DNA from: Paraburkholderia aromaticivorans
Lineage (GTDB): Bacteria > Pseudomonadota > Gammaproteobacteria > Burkholderiales > Burkholderiaceae
Direction of reading: 5' to 3'
DNA length: 64,000 nucleotides
NCBI RefSeq assembly: GCF_002278075.1
Contig: NZ_CP022990.1
Coordinates: 434,001 to 498,000, forward strand
The notes under the pieces were generated by a model. That model did not search any database. It saw only the letters and a program-made list of their open reading frames with translations, and was not told the origin of the DNA. A program made the translations under genes and the position numbers. Shown piece by piece: positions 10,070-19,163 of the stretch (its first letter is position 1; each line of letters starts with the position of its first letter).

Positions 10070-10933
10070 TCACTCGTTGCCGAAGTACGCCGGCAGCCGG
10101 AAACCGTCATAAAAGCGATTGCCGCGAATCGCGCGCTGGAAATCCACCGACTGATACGCCTGCACGATATCCTGAGTGGCGCGTGCGTTGCGGTTGGATG
10201 CCTTCACGACGACCTGGTTGATATACGGGGGCGTCATGTCTTCGAGCGCGAGCGCATCGGTCAGTTTGTGACCGCTGAAGATCGCGAAGTTGCCCTGGAT
10301 CGCGGCGTAATCGACATCGTCGAGTGCGCGTGGCGCCTGCGCCGATTCGAGCGGGACGATCTTGATGCCGGCCGGATTGGCGATCACGTCTCGTTCGGTG
10401 ACGTCCACGGGATTCGGGTTCGGTTTGATCCTGATCCAGCCGATGCGCTGGAGTATCTTCAGCGCGCGTTCCAGATTGACCGGATCGTTCGGCACCGCGA
10501 CGCGGGTGCCCGGTTTGACCTCCGCGAGCGAATGGTGTTTGCTCGAATAGAGTCCCATCGGCGGCGTCGGAACCTGCACCACGCCCACCAGATCGGTCCC
10601 GTTGCGGTCGTTATACGATTTCAGATAGACCTCGTGCTGCATCACGTCGGCGATGATCTCGCCGCGGTAGACGGCCTGGTTCGCTTCGAGGCCGGTGCTG
10701 AACTCGACGTATTTGACCGCATAGCCTTTCCTGCGCAATTGCGGCTCGACACCGGCCTTGAATTCGTCGGCATAGGGGCCGGGCACGAAACCCACGCGCA
10801 GCTCCTGTGCGGTGCCGCCGCTATCGGCGGCGTAGGCGGTGAATGCGGAGAAGCCGGCAAGCGTGGCAGCCAGTAGTAAAGCGCCGGTAACGCGCCGTCG
10901 GACAGAGGATGGTGCGGCAACAGGTCGGGACAT
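10070..10933 (-). CDS. NlpA/MetQ-family periplasmic substrate-binding protein (orphan)
   Basis: 287 residues of the MetQ/NlpA family, which normally delivers methionine to the MetNI importer. It opens with a cleavable signal (hydrophobic about 15-32, ending FTAYA) and has LRVGFVPGPYADEFKAGVEP near 44 and VAVPNDPVNLERALKILQRI near 145, both conserved family segments. The lipobox cysteine found in MetQ is absent, so the protein should be soluble rather than a lipoprotein. No MetN or MetI gene lies nearby. Methionine or another sulfur compound is a reasonable ligand guess, not shown by sequence. Confidence 0.9.
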   Translation of the reverse strand: MSRPVAAPSSVRRRVTGALLLAATLAGFSAFTAYAADSGGTAQELRVGFVPGPYADEFKAGVEPQLRRKGYAVKYVEFSTGLEANQAVYRGEIIADVMQHEVYLKSYNDRNGTDLVGVVQVPTPPMGLYSSKHHSLAEVKPGTRVAVPNDPVNLERALKILQRIGWIRIKPNPNPVDVTERDVIANPAGIKIVPLESAQAPRALDDVDYAAIQGNFAIFSGHKLTDALALEDMTPPYINQVVVKASNRNARATQDIVQAYQSVDFQRAIRGNRFYDGFRLPAYFGNE

Positions 10934-11089
10934 GATGATTGAAGTGCGGAGAATGGGTGATTGAACGGTGTGACTACGCTGTGAATTTCAGAGGCTGCTG
11001 TTTCGCGAGCGCCGGCAAGACGGCCGCTGTGCCGGCGCACAGGAAAGCCGGCGAAGTCGGCATGAACGGGCGGCGCTCGAAGCGCATGC

Positions 11090-12139
11090 TCACCCCTGCT
11101 GAACGGGCGCTTGCCCATCTTCGGACGCGCCGTGACGCGCAATTCGCCCGAAGAACGGATGCCCCGGATCGTTGAACCCCGGCGTGGACGGGTGCCCGCT
11201 CGTGACCAGCGAGTCGACGAATGCTTCGTCTTCGGCCGTCAGGCGGTAGCGCAGCGCCGGCAGATAATCGCGCCACTGCGCTTCGGTCCGCGGGCCGCCA
11301 ATGGTCGAACTGATATAGCGGCTATTGAGCACCCACGCGAGGGCGAATTGCCCGGCGGACAGCCCCCGCGCTTGCGCGTGTTCGTGCACGCGCCGCGCCA
11401 GTTCGAGCGATTCGGCACGCCATTCGGTCTGCTGCAGACGCCGGTCGCTGCGGCCCGCGCGCGTGTCGGCGCCGGGCGCCGCGCCCGGTTCGTACTTGCC
11501 CGTCAGCACGCCACGCGCGAGCGGGCTATAGGAAATCACGCCGAGCCCGTAGCGGTGCGCAGCCGTCAATTGCTCAGCCTCGGCCTGACGGTTGGCGATG
11601 TTGTAGAGCGGCTGGCTCGCCACCGGCGCATCGAGTCCGAGTGCCTGCGCGGTGTGGCTGAACTCGGCGATCTTCCACGCGCGATGGTTCGACAGGCCGT
11701 AGTAGCGGAGTTTGCCAGCCTGAATCAGGTCGTTGAGCGCCCGCACGGTTTCTTCGACCGGGGTGTCGTGGTCTTCGCGATGGATATAGAGCAGGTCGAT
11801 GTAGTCGGTATTGAGGCGTTTGAGACTCGCATCGACCGCCCGCACGATATGTTTGCGGGAGGCGCCTCGCGCGTTGAGGTCGCCGTCCTGCAGCGGATTG
11901 GCGAACTTGGTCGCAAGCACCCAGCGCTCGCGCTGCGCGGCGATGCTGCGGCCCACCACGCGCTCCGATTCGCCGTTGGCGTACACATCCGCCGTATCGA
12001 TCGAATTCACGCCGTGTTCCTGAGCCTGATCGATGATGCGTGCAGCGTCCGCTTCGTCGGTGGGGCCGCCGAACATCATCGTGCCGAGCGTCAGCGTCGA
12101 GACCTTGATGCCGCTGCGGCCGAGTTGTCTGTATTCCAT
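11090..12139 (-). CDS. Aldo/keto reductase
   Basis: NADPH-dependent (beta/alpha)8-barrel oxidoreductase, 349 residues. It begins MEYRQLGRSGIKVSTLTLGT, the standard family start, which is why the start was set at 12139 rather than at an upstream ATG. Catalytic tetrad candidates are Asp and Tyr in DTADVY near 50, Lys in LATKF near 77 and His in YIHRED near 122. The segment ISYSPLARGVLTGKY and the C-terminal IGGPRTEAQW bind cofactor in the family. It lies on the same strand as the downstream SBP/DszB-like genes. The substrate is unknown. Confidence 0.95.
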   Translation of the reverse strand: MEYRQLGRSGIKVSTLTLGTMMFGGPTDEADAARIIDQAQEHGVNSIDTADVYANGESERVVGRSIAAQRERWVLATKFANPLQDGDLNARGASRKHIVRAVDASLKRLNTDYIDLLYIHREDHDTPVEETVRALNDLIQAGKLRYYGLSNHRAWKIAEFSHTAQALGLDAPVASQPLYNIANRQAEAEQLTAAHRYGLGVISYSPLARGVLTGKYEPGAAPGADTRAGRSDRRLQQTEWRAESLELARRVHEHAQARGLSAGQFALAWVLNSRYISSTIGGPRTEAQWRDYLPALRYRLTAEDEAFVDSLVTSGHPSTPGFNDPGHPFFGRIARHGASEDGQAPVQQG

Positions 12140-12177
12140 GTGAGTCGGATTCCGTGAGAAAGTCAATCGGGAGAGGT

Positions 12178-13797
12178 TTAGCGTTGCAGCCACACGTCGG
12201 CGAAACTGGCCGAGACGCCGTCCGGCGAGCTCGTATGGTTGTGCACCGCGCGCGAATAGACCGTCAGCTATTGCGGCGAGACCAGATTGATGTCCGGCAG
12301 ATCGCGTTCGAGAATGCGCTGAATCTGCGAGAAGCGTTGCTTGCGCTTCGCTTCGTCGGTTTCTTCGGCGACCTGTGAAAACAATTGATCGATCTCCGGA
12401 TTGCTGTAATGGGAGCCGTTGGTGAAGGGCACGCCACGCCGGAAGTTGCTGGTCGTGTACAGACGCGCCACGCCGACCACCGGATCGAACAGGTTGCTCA
12501 TGCCGTTGATCGAAAAATCGAAATCGCGGTCGGTGTAGATTCGCTTCAGGTACGCGGGCAGATCCTGGCTGCGCACGGTGACGGCAATGCCGACACGCGC
12601 CAGCGCCGACTTGACGTAAGCGGCGGTGCGCGCGGGCAGATCGCCGATCGGCAACGGGTCGACAGTGAGCGCGAAACGCGTGCCGTCGGCTTTGCGCGGA
12701 TAGCCGGCTTCGTCGAGCAGCGCGTTGGCGCGCTCCACGTTGAACGGATAGGGTGTGGGCGCCGGGTCGTAATACGGGCTCGACGGAATGATCGGGCTCG
12801 CGAGCGGTGTCGCATAACCGTAGTAGATCACCTTGCGAATCACCTCGCGGTCCAGCGACGAGGCGATCGCCTGCCGCACCTTCGGATTCTTCAACACCGG
12901 GTTGTCGAGATTGAACTCGATGCGCGCGACGCCCGCCTGGAACTCATAGCCGCGAGTCTCGAGTCCGAGCTTCGGGTTGGCTTTGAGGCGTTCGAGATCG
13001 GACAGCGGGACAGGCGAGTCGCCGCTCAGGTCCACGGAACCATCTTCGAAAGCGACCGTGCGGGCGGCCGGATCGTTGATCACCTTGACGACAATGCGAT
13101 CGAGCCACGGTTTGCCTGTGTCCCAGTAGTCGTTGTTGCGCACGTATTCGACATAACTGCCGCGCACCCATTTGACAAAGCGAAACGGACCGGTGCCGAT
13201 CGGTGCGTTATTGGCGGGGTTGGTCAGTACGTCGGTGCCTTCGTAGACATGCTTCGGCACGATCGGCGTTTCCGATGAAGAAAACGCCTTGATCAGGTAC
13301 GGCGCGGGTTTCGACAGCGTAATGACGACGGTGTAAGGGTCCGGCGTCGCGACATCGGTGACGTTGGCGAAGGTGGTTTTGGCGCGCGGGTGGAGCTGCC
13401 TGAGCGTCTGGATCGAATACGCGACGTCGGCGGACGTGAAAGGCTTGCCGTCGTGCCATTTCACGCCGTGCCGCAGATGGAAAACGTATTTCCGGCTGTC
13501 GTCGCTCACCTCCCACGAGGCGGCGAGCGATGCTTTCGGCCGAAACCCGAAGTCGTATTCCAGCAGGCCTTCGACGACTTTCGGGCTGACCTTCAGCACG
13601 TTGGTCGCGGTGGTGGCGAGATCCACCAGCGCGGTCGGCTCCGGGGTGACGATGAAAGTGAGCGTGCCGCCGCGAGTCTGTGCGTGCGACTGCGGGGCGG
13701 ACAGTACGACGCTCAGGGCGAGCGCCAACCCGAGCACGCCTTTGAGCAGGCGCGTGCCGCGGCGGCTCGGCGCCGCCTGCGTTATGACATAGGCCAT
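12178..13797 (-). pseudogene. Peptide-type ABC substrate-binding protein with in-frame amber codon near its C-terminus
   Basis: Paralogue of the binding proteins at 4609 and 16549. It has a Sec signal ending QSHAQ near residue 40, FHLRHGVKWHDGKPFTSADV near 110 and PIGTGPFRFVKW near 205. Codon 510 is TAG (12268-12270). The same frame then continues for 29 codons to a TAA at 12178 and still codes the conserved tail (VHNHT, then SFADVW), aligning residue for residue with the tail of the paralogue at 4609. The predicted product is 509 residues truncated, or 539 if the amber codon is read through. The truncated protein could still be functional, since only the last beta-strand region is lost. Confidence 0.85.
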
Positions 13798-13838
13798 CGT
13801 ATGGTTGCGTGAGAGAAGGAACGAGAGAAGAAGCGGGT

Positions 13839-14900
13839 TCAGACGGCGGAGGCCGCCGGAGCATGTCGACGCGCGAGCGCGGCACGAAGTGGCGCGGGGT
13901 CGACCCACGCGTCGAAATCGAAATCCGACGCAATGAAGCCCCACTTGAACAGAAACTGCTTGAAGTCGGCGAGGGCCGCGAGCGCCTGTGGATCGAGCCC
14001 GATCGTCAACTGTCGATGCAGGCCGCCGGGATAGGCGCGCTCCACCCAATGCTCGGCACTGCGGGTTTCGTGGGCGACGTAGTGCGCCACATCGCCTGCG
14101 TGACGCTCGGCCCATGCGCCGGTGTCCAGCGTGCGCGCCAGCACCCGTTCGACCAGATCGGGTCGTTCGCGCAGCAGTTGCGCGTCCACGGTCAGCGGCC
14201 GTGGCGTGCCGTTGTTCGCATGCAGCACGCGATTCGGCTGCGCGCTGATGTCGACGAGAATCCTCGCATTGAGCAGGTTCGCGATATCGAGGCCCGTCGC
14301 TCCCTTGACGAACACGACGTCCGCTTCCCCGCGCAGCAGCGCTTCGGCCTCGCGGGCGAACTCGTGCGGGCGCTGCGCGTCGAGCCAATCGGCGAGCGGC
14401 GCGTCGGCGGCGGGTTTGGCGTCTTCAAGGCCGCGCGGTGTATGCAGCAGGTCGACCAGGTCGATGTCTTCGAGTTGCACACCGAGCACGCCCAGCAATG
14501 ACGAGAAGCCACGCAACGCAGTCGCGCGATGAAAGTCGACTACGCTCGCGCGGGTATTGAGCGGAAATCCGAAGCGACGCCCGGCGAGCGCATCCGGACT
14601 CGCTTCGAGATGGCGGTCGAGTGTGATCAGGGCCTGGAATTCGTCCACCCAGCTCAGGCCGATCAGGCGGGTGTCGCTGCCTTGGGCGCGCGCCCAAAGC
14701 GCGGGAATATTGCCGCCCTGGCGGAACGACCAGGGCTGCGTGTGCGTGAAATGCGAGCGGCGAATCTTCACGTCGTCGGCATCCTGCAGCGCTTGCACGT
14801 CGATTCGGTCGGCAGCGAATTCTTCTTCAAGCCAGCCTTTCCGCACGGTTATACCGAACGGCGTAGGGGCGGGGCAGCGCGTGTACCAGAGGCGGCTCAT
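13839..14900 (-). CDS. DszB-like sulfinate desulfinase / SBP-fold protein
   Basis: 353 residues of the periplasmic-binding-protein fold but with no signal peptide, so cytoplasmic. It resembles 2'-hydroxybiphenyl-2-sulfinate desulfinase DszB, which cleaves the last C-S bond of the 4S pathway and releases sulfite. The three DszB catalytic elements are present: Cys9 in TRCPAPTP, His50 in HFTHTQPW, and Arg60 in the R-x-G-G motif (RQGG, 60-63). The His-to-Arg spacing of ten matches DszB (His60, Arg70). It lies 41 bases upstream of the amber-containing binding protein. The substrate is probably another aryl- or alkyl-sulfinate; an atypical binding protein remains possible. Confidence 0.8.
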   Translation of the reverse strand: MSRLWYTRCPAPTPFGITVRKGWLEEEFAADRIDVQALQDADDVKIRRSHFTHTQPWSFRQGGNIPALWARAQGSDTRLIGLSWVDEFQALITLDRHLEASPDALAGRRFGFPLNTRASVVDFHRATALRGFSSLLGVLGVQLEDIDLVDLLHTPRGLEDAKPAADAPLADWLDAQRPHEFAREAEALLRGEADVVFVKGATGLDIANLLNARILVDISAQPNRVLHANNGTPRPLTVDAQLLRERPDLVERVLARTLDTGAWAERHAGDVAHYVAHETRSAEHWVERAYPGGLHRQLTIGLDPQALAALADFKQFLFKWGFIASDFDFDAWVDPAPLRAALARRHAPAASAV

Positions 14901-14971
14901 ACAATGACCTTAAGGTTAAGGACTATCGGACTAGGGAAAGACGGCATTTGGATGCGAAGAAAGGCGCGTAG

Positions 14972-16192
14972 TCAGAACCTGAGGCCGGCTTCGCGCAACA
15001 GCGGCAATACCCGCTCGCCGAAGAACTCGAGGTCTGGCTGAAAATCGAAAAAGCTCAACTGCGCGCCGTCGATACCGGCCTCATGCAAGCGCACGATGTA
15101 GTCGGCGATCTGCTGCGGCGAGCCTGCCATCGAGATGTTGCCGCCCACCGCGCGCGCGGCTGCCTGATTGCGCTGTTCGGCGTTGCCGCGCCACGCGTGC
15201 GCGTCGCTCTCGAAGCGATGGAAACTGCCTTCGTCACCATGCGCCACGATCGCGTCGCGATAGGCGAGCGCTTCGGCCTCGGTCTCGCGGCAGATCACCA
15301 TGGGATTGATCAAGGTGCGAACCTTGCGGCCGTACTTCGCCGCAGTCGCCTTCACGCGCGCCGTATGCGCGGGCAGCGCCGCTAACGCCGCTTCGATTTC
15401 GGAGCCGGCCGGACTGGTGATGAACACGACGTCCGAGTAACGCGCGGCGAAGTCGATGCCGGCGTCCGAGCCGGTGGCATTCACCAGAAGCGGGCGGCCG
15501 TATTTCGGCTTAGGCGTGACGAACGCCTTGTCGAGCTTCCAGCTGGACAGCGCGGGCGCGAAGGTGAAATTCTCAGGCTGCGCCCAGAGTTGCTGCACGG
15601 CATCGAGAAACTCGGCTGCCAGTTCGTAGCGCCGGTCATGTTCGATACGCTGCCAGCCGAACATTTCATGCTCGACGGCGCGATGGCCAGTGACGACATT
15701 GATGCCCCACCGCCCCTTCGAAATGTGGTCGAGCGTCGCACTGAATTTGGCGAAGTGCAGTGGATGCCACGGGCCATAAAGCACGTGGCTGGTGGCGACC
15801 AGAATGATGCGTTCGGTGCGTGCCGTCATCGCGGCGAGCGACATGAACGAGTCGAGCGCTTCACCATTGAATACGCCGCCGTAGCCGCCTTTCGGCAGCC
15901 ACTGCGAGAGCGCGAAGACCAGATCGAAGCCGAACGCCTCGGCTTTTTGCACGAGCGCCAGGTTGTAGTCGAAGTTCCAGTCGGTGCTGCGAGGCAGCGT
16001 CGATGCACTCCAGCCACCCGCCTGAATCGGCAGGAAAAGTCCCAGCAGCAAGGGCTGTTCGAGCGCGCGCGCAACCGGGCTATCGGCAAACGCGGCCGGC
16101 GAACGAACCGGAACGAACGGTGTGGCGGCCCGCGCAGCTTCAGCGGAGGTCGTCGAATCCTGCGGTGCAGCGGCGAAAATGGATTGAGTCAC
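14972..16192 (-). CDS. Luciferase-like flavin monooxygenase (RutA/SfnG-like)
   Basis: FMNH2-dependent two-component monooxygenase of the bacterial luciferase superfamily, about 406 residues. LLLGLFLPIQAGGW near 50, GRWGINVVTGHRAVEHEMFG (flavin/phosphate site) near 160 and the tail LSFFDFQPDLEFFGERVLPL match the RutA/dimethylsulfone monooxygenase (SfnG) branch. The sulfone substrate is suggested by context; pyrimidine oxidation (RutA) is the main alternative. The start is uncertain: GTG at 16192 (VTQSIFAAAP) is preferred because the longer reading has poor protein character. It heads the minus-strand group with the DszB-like and SBP genes. Confidence 0.88.
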   Translation of the reverse strand: MTQSIFAAAPQDSTTSAEAARAATPFVPVRSPAAFADSPVARALEQPLLLGLFLPIQAGGWSASTLPRSTDWNFDYNLALVQKAEAFGFDLVFALSQWLPKGGYGGVFNGEALDSFMSLAAMTARTERIILVATSHVLYGPWHPLHFAKFSATLDHISKGRWGINVVTGHRAVEHEMFGWQRIEHDRRYELAAEFLDAVQQLWAQPENFTFAPALSSWKLDKAFVTPKPKYGRPLLVNATGSDAGIDFAARYSDVVFITSPAGSEIEAALAALPAHTARVKATAAKYGRKVRTLINPMVICRETEAEALAYRDAIVAHGDEGSFHRFESDAHAWRGNAEQRNQAAARAVGGNISMAGSPQQIADYIVRLHEAGIDGAQLSFFDFQPDLEFFGERVLPLLREAGLRF

Positions 16193-16548
16193 AGTGATGG
16201 TCCGTGCCGTTTGGCGTGAAGAGCGCGCGATCGATGGCGCGGTCGGCCATCTCGCGTGATGTGCGAAGCAAAATATTCGCGGCGCCACGCCGACGCTCGC
16301 GTGAACGCAGTAGATCACGCAAGGTTGGGAATGCAAAACAACGAATTCTGCTTTTCAATTGAAGCGACGGATGCCGCGCAGCCGTGCTGCTATAGCGGAG
16401 ATATCGCGTATGCATGAGGAACCCGCAGACCATCGTGGGTGAGTTGCGGCATGTGAGTGCGGTCGAGAAAAGCTAATCAGTTTTGCTTGCTTTTCGTTCC
16501 TTTCGACGCGTCTTACCATCCGCCATTCGCATCATAAAAAGGACACGT
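16193..16548. other. Divergent promoter region
   Basis: About 356 bases without a convincing gene between the luciferase-like monooxygenase (minus) and a peptide-type binding protein (plus). The plus-side gene has a clear ribosome site, AAAAAGGA, ending about five bases before its ATG at 16549. I see no further clear operator. Confidence 0.45.
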
Positions 16549-18138
16549 ATGAACTCGAAAAGCGGCTTGCGCGAAAGCATTTGCGCCACGTTATTGGTCT
16601 TCACGCTGATCGGCGCCGGCCCGGCGCCCGCCCTGGCGGCGCCCGATCATGGTGGAACCCTGACATGGCTCGTCACGCCGGAACCCGCGTCGATCGTTCC
16701 CTTGACTACGACCGCCGGGGGCAATGCGGAGATCGGCCCCAAAGTGGTCGAGGGCCTGCTGACCTACGACAGGAACCTCAATCCTCAACCGTTGCTGGCG
16801 ACCGCATGGTCGGTCAGCAAGGACGGCCTTGAATATCGCTTCACGTTGCGTCGCGGCGTGAAGTGGCACGACGGCAAGCCGTTGACTTCCACCGACGTCG
16901 CCTTTTCGATTCTGACACTCAAGCAGGTGCATCCGCGTGGCCGGAGCACATTCGCGAACGTCACGGATGTCAGGACGCCGGACCCTTACACCGCGATCAT
17001 CGAACTGTCGAAGCCGGCGCCGTTTCTGCTGACCGCGCTGTCCGGTTCCGAGTCGCCGATCATCCCGAAGCACCTGTACGAAGGGACGGACATCGCATCC
17101 AATCCGTATAACAGCGCGCCTGTCGGCACGGGGCCGTTCATTTACAAGTCGTTCGTGCACGGCAGCTACATTCTTCTCGAGCGCAATCCGGACTACTGGG
17201 ACAAGCCCAGGCCATACGTCGACAAGATCATCGTGCGTTTTCTTCCTGACGGCGCGGCCCGCGCGGCTGCGCTCGAATCGGGCGCGGCCAACCTCGGCGA
17301 CCAGGCGATTCCGTTATCCGACGTCAAGCGCTTCACGACGCTACCTGACTTCACGGTGGACACCACCAATTGGCCCTATGTGAGCAACCACCAGCAGTTG
17401 ATTTTCAATCTCGACACGCCGGTCCTCAAAGACAAGGCGGTGCGTAAAGCGATTTCACAGGCGGTCGACGTCAATGCATTGAACCGCGTAGTCTGGTATG
17501 GCTACGGGCAGGTTTCCGCGGCGGCGATCGGCGCGGCCAATACGAAGTATCACGATGCCGACATTCATTACTTTCCGTACGACGTGGCGCAAGCGAATGC
17601 CGCGCTCGATGCAGCCGGGTTCAAGCGCGATGCGCACGGGAAGCGGTTCAAGCTGCGATTGCTCTTTAATCCGTTCCAGGACCCGCGTGCCGCGGATTTT
17701 GTCCGTCAGTCACTGGCGCGCATCGGTATCGACGGCGAGATAGAAAGCTATGATTTCGCCACCTACGTGAAAAAGGCCTATACCGATCGCGCTTTCGATA
17801 TCACGCTCGAAGCGCTCTCCAATGTATTCGACCCGACGGTGGGCGTGCAGCGCGTTTTCTGGTCGAAGAACTTCAAGATCGGACTGCCGTTCTCCAATGC
17901 CGCGCACTATTCGAACCCGGAGGTCGACCGCTTGCTCGAAGCCGCCTCGGTGGAGACCGACGAAGCCAGGCGCCGTCAGCTATTCATCCAGTTCCAGCAG
18001 GTCGTGCACGACGACATTCCGTCGATCGAGTTCGGTGCGAATCCGAGCATCACGGTGGTGTCGAAGAAGGTAAAGAACTATGCGCCTACCGGCGAAGGGT
18101 TGCGTGGGAACTTTGCCGATCTGTATATTCAGCGGTAG
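16549..18138 (+). CDS. Peptide/nickel-type ABC substrate-binding protein (orphan paralogue)
   Basis: 529-residue periplasmic receptor of the DppA class with a Sec signal (hydrophobic about 12-30, cleavage after PALA). It shares FTLRRGVKWHDGKPL near 97, VGTGPFIYKSFVHGSY near 190 and the C-terminal FADLYIQR with the paralogues at 4609 and 12178. No permease or ATPase follows, so it may use the transporter at 6227-10014. The start follows AAAAAGGA. Confidence 0.92.
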   Translation: MNSKSGLRESICATLLVFTLIGAGPAPALAAPDHGGTLTWLVTPEPASIVPLTTTAGGNAEIGPKVVEGLLTYDRNLNPQPLLATAWSVSKDGLEYRFTLRRGVKWHDGKPLTSTDVAFSILTLKQVHPRGRSTFANVTDVRTPDPYTAIIELSKPAPFLLTALSGSESPIIPKHLYEGTDIASNPYNSAPVGTGPFIYKSFVHGSYILLERNPDYWDKPRPYVDKIIVRFLPDGAARAAALESGAANLGDQAIPLSDVKRFTTLPDFTVDTTNWPYVSNHQQLIFNLDTPVLKDKAVRKAISQAVDVNALNRVVWYGYGQVSAAAIGAANTKYHDADIHYFPYDVAQANAALDAAGFKRDAHGKRFKLRLLFNPFQDPRAADFVRQSLARIGIDGEIESYDFATYVKKAYTDRAFDITLEALSNVFDPTVGVQRVFWSKNFKIGLPFSNAAHYSNPEVDRLLEAASVETDEARRRQLFIQFQQVVHDDIPSIEFGANPSITVVSKKVKNYAPTGEGLRGNFADLYIQR

Positions 18139-18142
18139 GACC

Positions 18143-18171
18143 GGGGGCCTCGCGTGCCGTCGCTAGCCCCC
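18143..18171. terminator. Possible hairpin after the orphan binding protein
   Basis: GGGGGC (18143-18148) and GCCCCC (18166-18171) can pair around a 17-base loop just after the stop of the plus-strand binding protein. There is no T-run. Confidence 0.35.
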
Positions 18172-18180
18172 ACACTCACT

Positions 18181-18459
18181 TTGGCGCGGATCGCTCTAAC
18201 TGTCTTCGAACACGTACTGCAAGGGGCGGCCGTTGATACCGCCCTGGCTGTTGATCTCGTCCAGCGCGAGGTCGAAGCCGGCTTTCCACTGAGCGCCATA
18301 TTGCGCATTCGGGCCGGTCAACGGTCCGCTGACTCCGAAGAAGACCGGCTCGCCGCTGGCGGGCGCCGCGGACGAGACACCGTGACAGGACAGCGCGAGC
18401 ACGGCACCGGCGAGCGCGAAGAGACGCCGGAACAGCAAGGAAGGGCGCGAGGCAGGCAT
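18181..18459 (-). pseudogene. 5' remnant of a branched-chain-type substrate-binding protein gene
   Basis: 87 codons survive with a good ribosome site (GGGGGA before ATG 18459), a signal peptide, and a mature start FFGVSGPLTGPNAQYGAQWK that parallels GVTGPLSGQDAQYGEQWKRG of the intact gene at 22611. The frame stops at TAG (18196-18198) exactly where the paralogue has Arg in FEDSRSDPRQ. The next five codons still read SDPRQ, after which similarity ends. About three quarters of the gene is gone. A small secreted peptide could still be made. Confidence 0.85.
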
Positions 18460-18587
18460 GAGTTGTTCCCCCGAAATGAGTTGGACTGCGAGTCTCTAAC
18501 GCATCCCACCGGGCGACAACCAAGCGATTGGCATATCCATATGCGCTGGCCGGCGCAGGGCGGTTTCGATGCAACGCGAAGCCCGCT

Positions 18588-19163
18588 TCAGGCTGGAAAC
18601 ACCGGTTCGCCCAGCGTCAGCATCAACCGGTTTGCCCATGCGAAGATCGCGATCGCATGGCTCAAATCGAGAATCTGCGTATCGTCGAGGCCGGCGTGAC
18701 GAAGCGCGTCGAGCGAGACAGGGCTGAGCGTTTCAGGATGCAGCGTGAGATCGATCGCGTACCGGACGATGGCGCGTTCGCGCTCGGTCGTGCCCGCGGT
18801 CCGCGGGTCCGAGAAGATCTGCTCGATCACGTCGTCGCGTTTCGCGAGTTGCTGGAAACGCTGCGCATGCACCGAGGCGCAGTACACGCAACCATTGATA
18901 CGCGAGACGACCGTGCTCGCGAGCTCGCGCTCCGCGCGCGACAGGCCGCGAGGCGCGTACATGATGCTGTTGAACGCGCCGGAGCGCTGCCTGAGGATTT
19001 CCGCTTCGTGCACGAGCAGCAGGTAATAGTCGGAAGTCTTCGCTTGCGGGTGGCTTGTTTCGAGTACCGCGGTCTGCGCGGGCGACGCCTGCGCGAGCGG
19101 GACCGTGTCGAGCCATGCGCGCCAGCCGAGCGTCTGGGACGTGAAGCCGTGATCGGTGCTCAT
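18588..19163 (-). CDS. AhpD-like (CMD-fold) peroxidase-related protein with CxxC
   Basis: 191 residues of the carboxymuconolactone decarboxylase/AhpD fold. The AhpD redox motif CVYCASVHAQRF near residue 92 has the Cys-x-x-Cys pair and the following His used for disulfide-based peroxide reduction. LSRAERELASTVVSRINGC precedes it as in the family. Its start overlaps the stop of the upstream CMD gene by four bases (ATGA at 19160-19163), so the two are translated together. It ends a four-gene minus-strand operon with LysR and flavin monooxygenase genes. Confidence 0.9.
   Translation of the reverse strand: MSTDHGFTSQTLGWRAWLDTVPLAQASPAQTAVLETSHPQAKTSDYYLLLVHEAEILRQRSGAFNSIMYAPRGLSRAERELASTVVSRINGCVYCASVHAQRFQQLAKRDDVIEQIFSDPRTAGTTERERAIVRYAIDLTLHPETLSPVSLDALRHAGLDDTQILDLSHAIAIFAWANRLMLTLGEPVFPA

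Noticed and set aside
12178..18459. Stop-codon recoding (pyrrolysine or selenocysteine) to explain two in-frame stops in binding-protein genes
   Set aside because: Both are TAG, but one gene is plainly truncated beyond it and there is no recoding machinery or selenocysteine-type element in view; ordinary decay is simpler.
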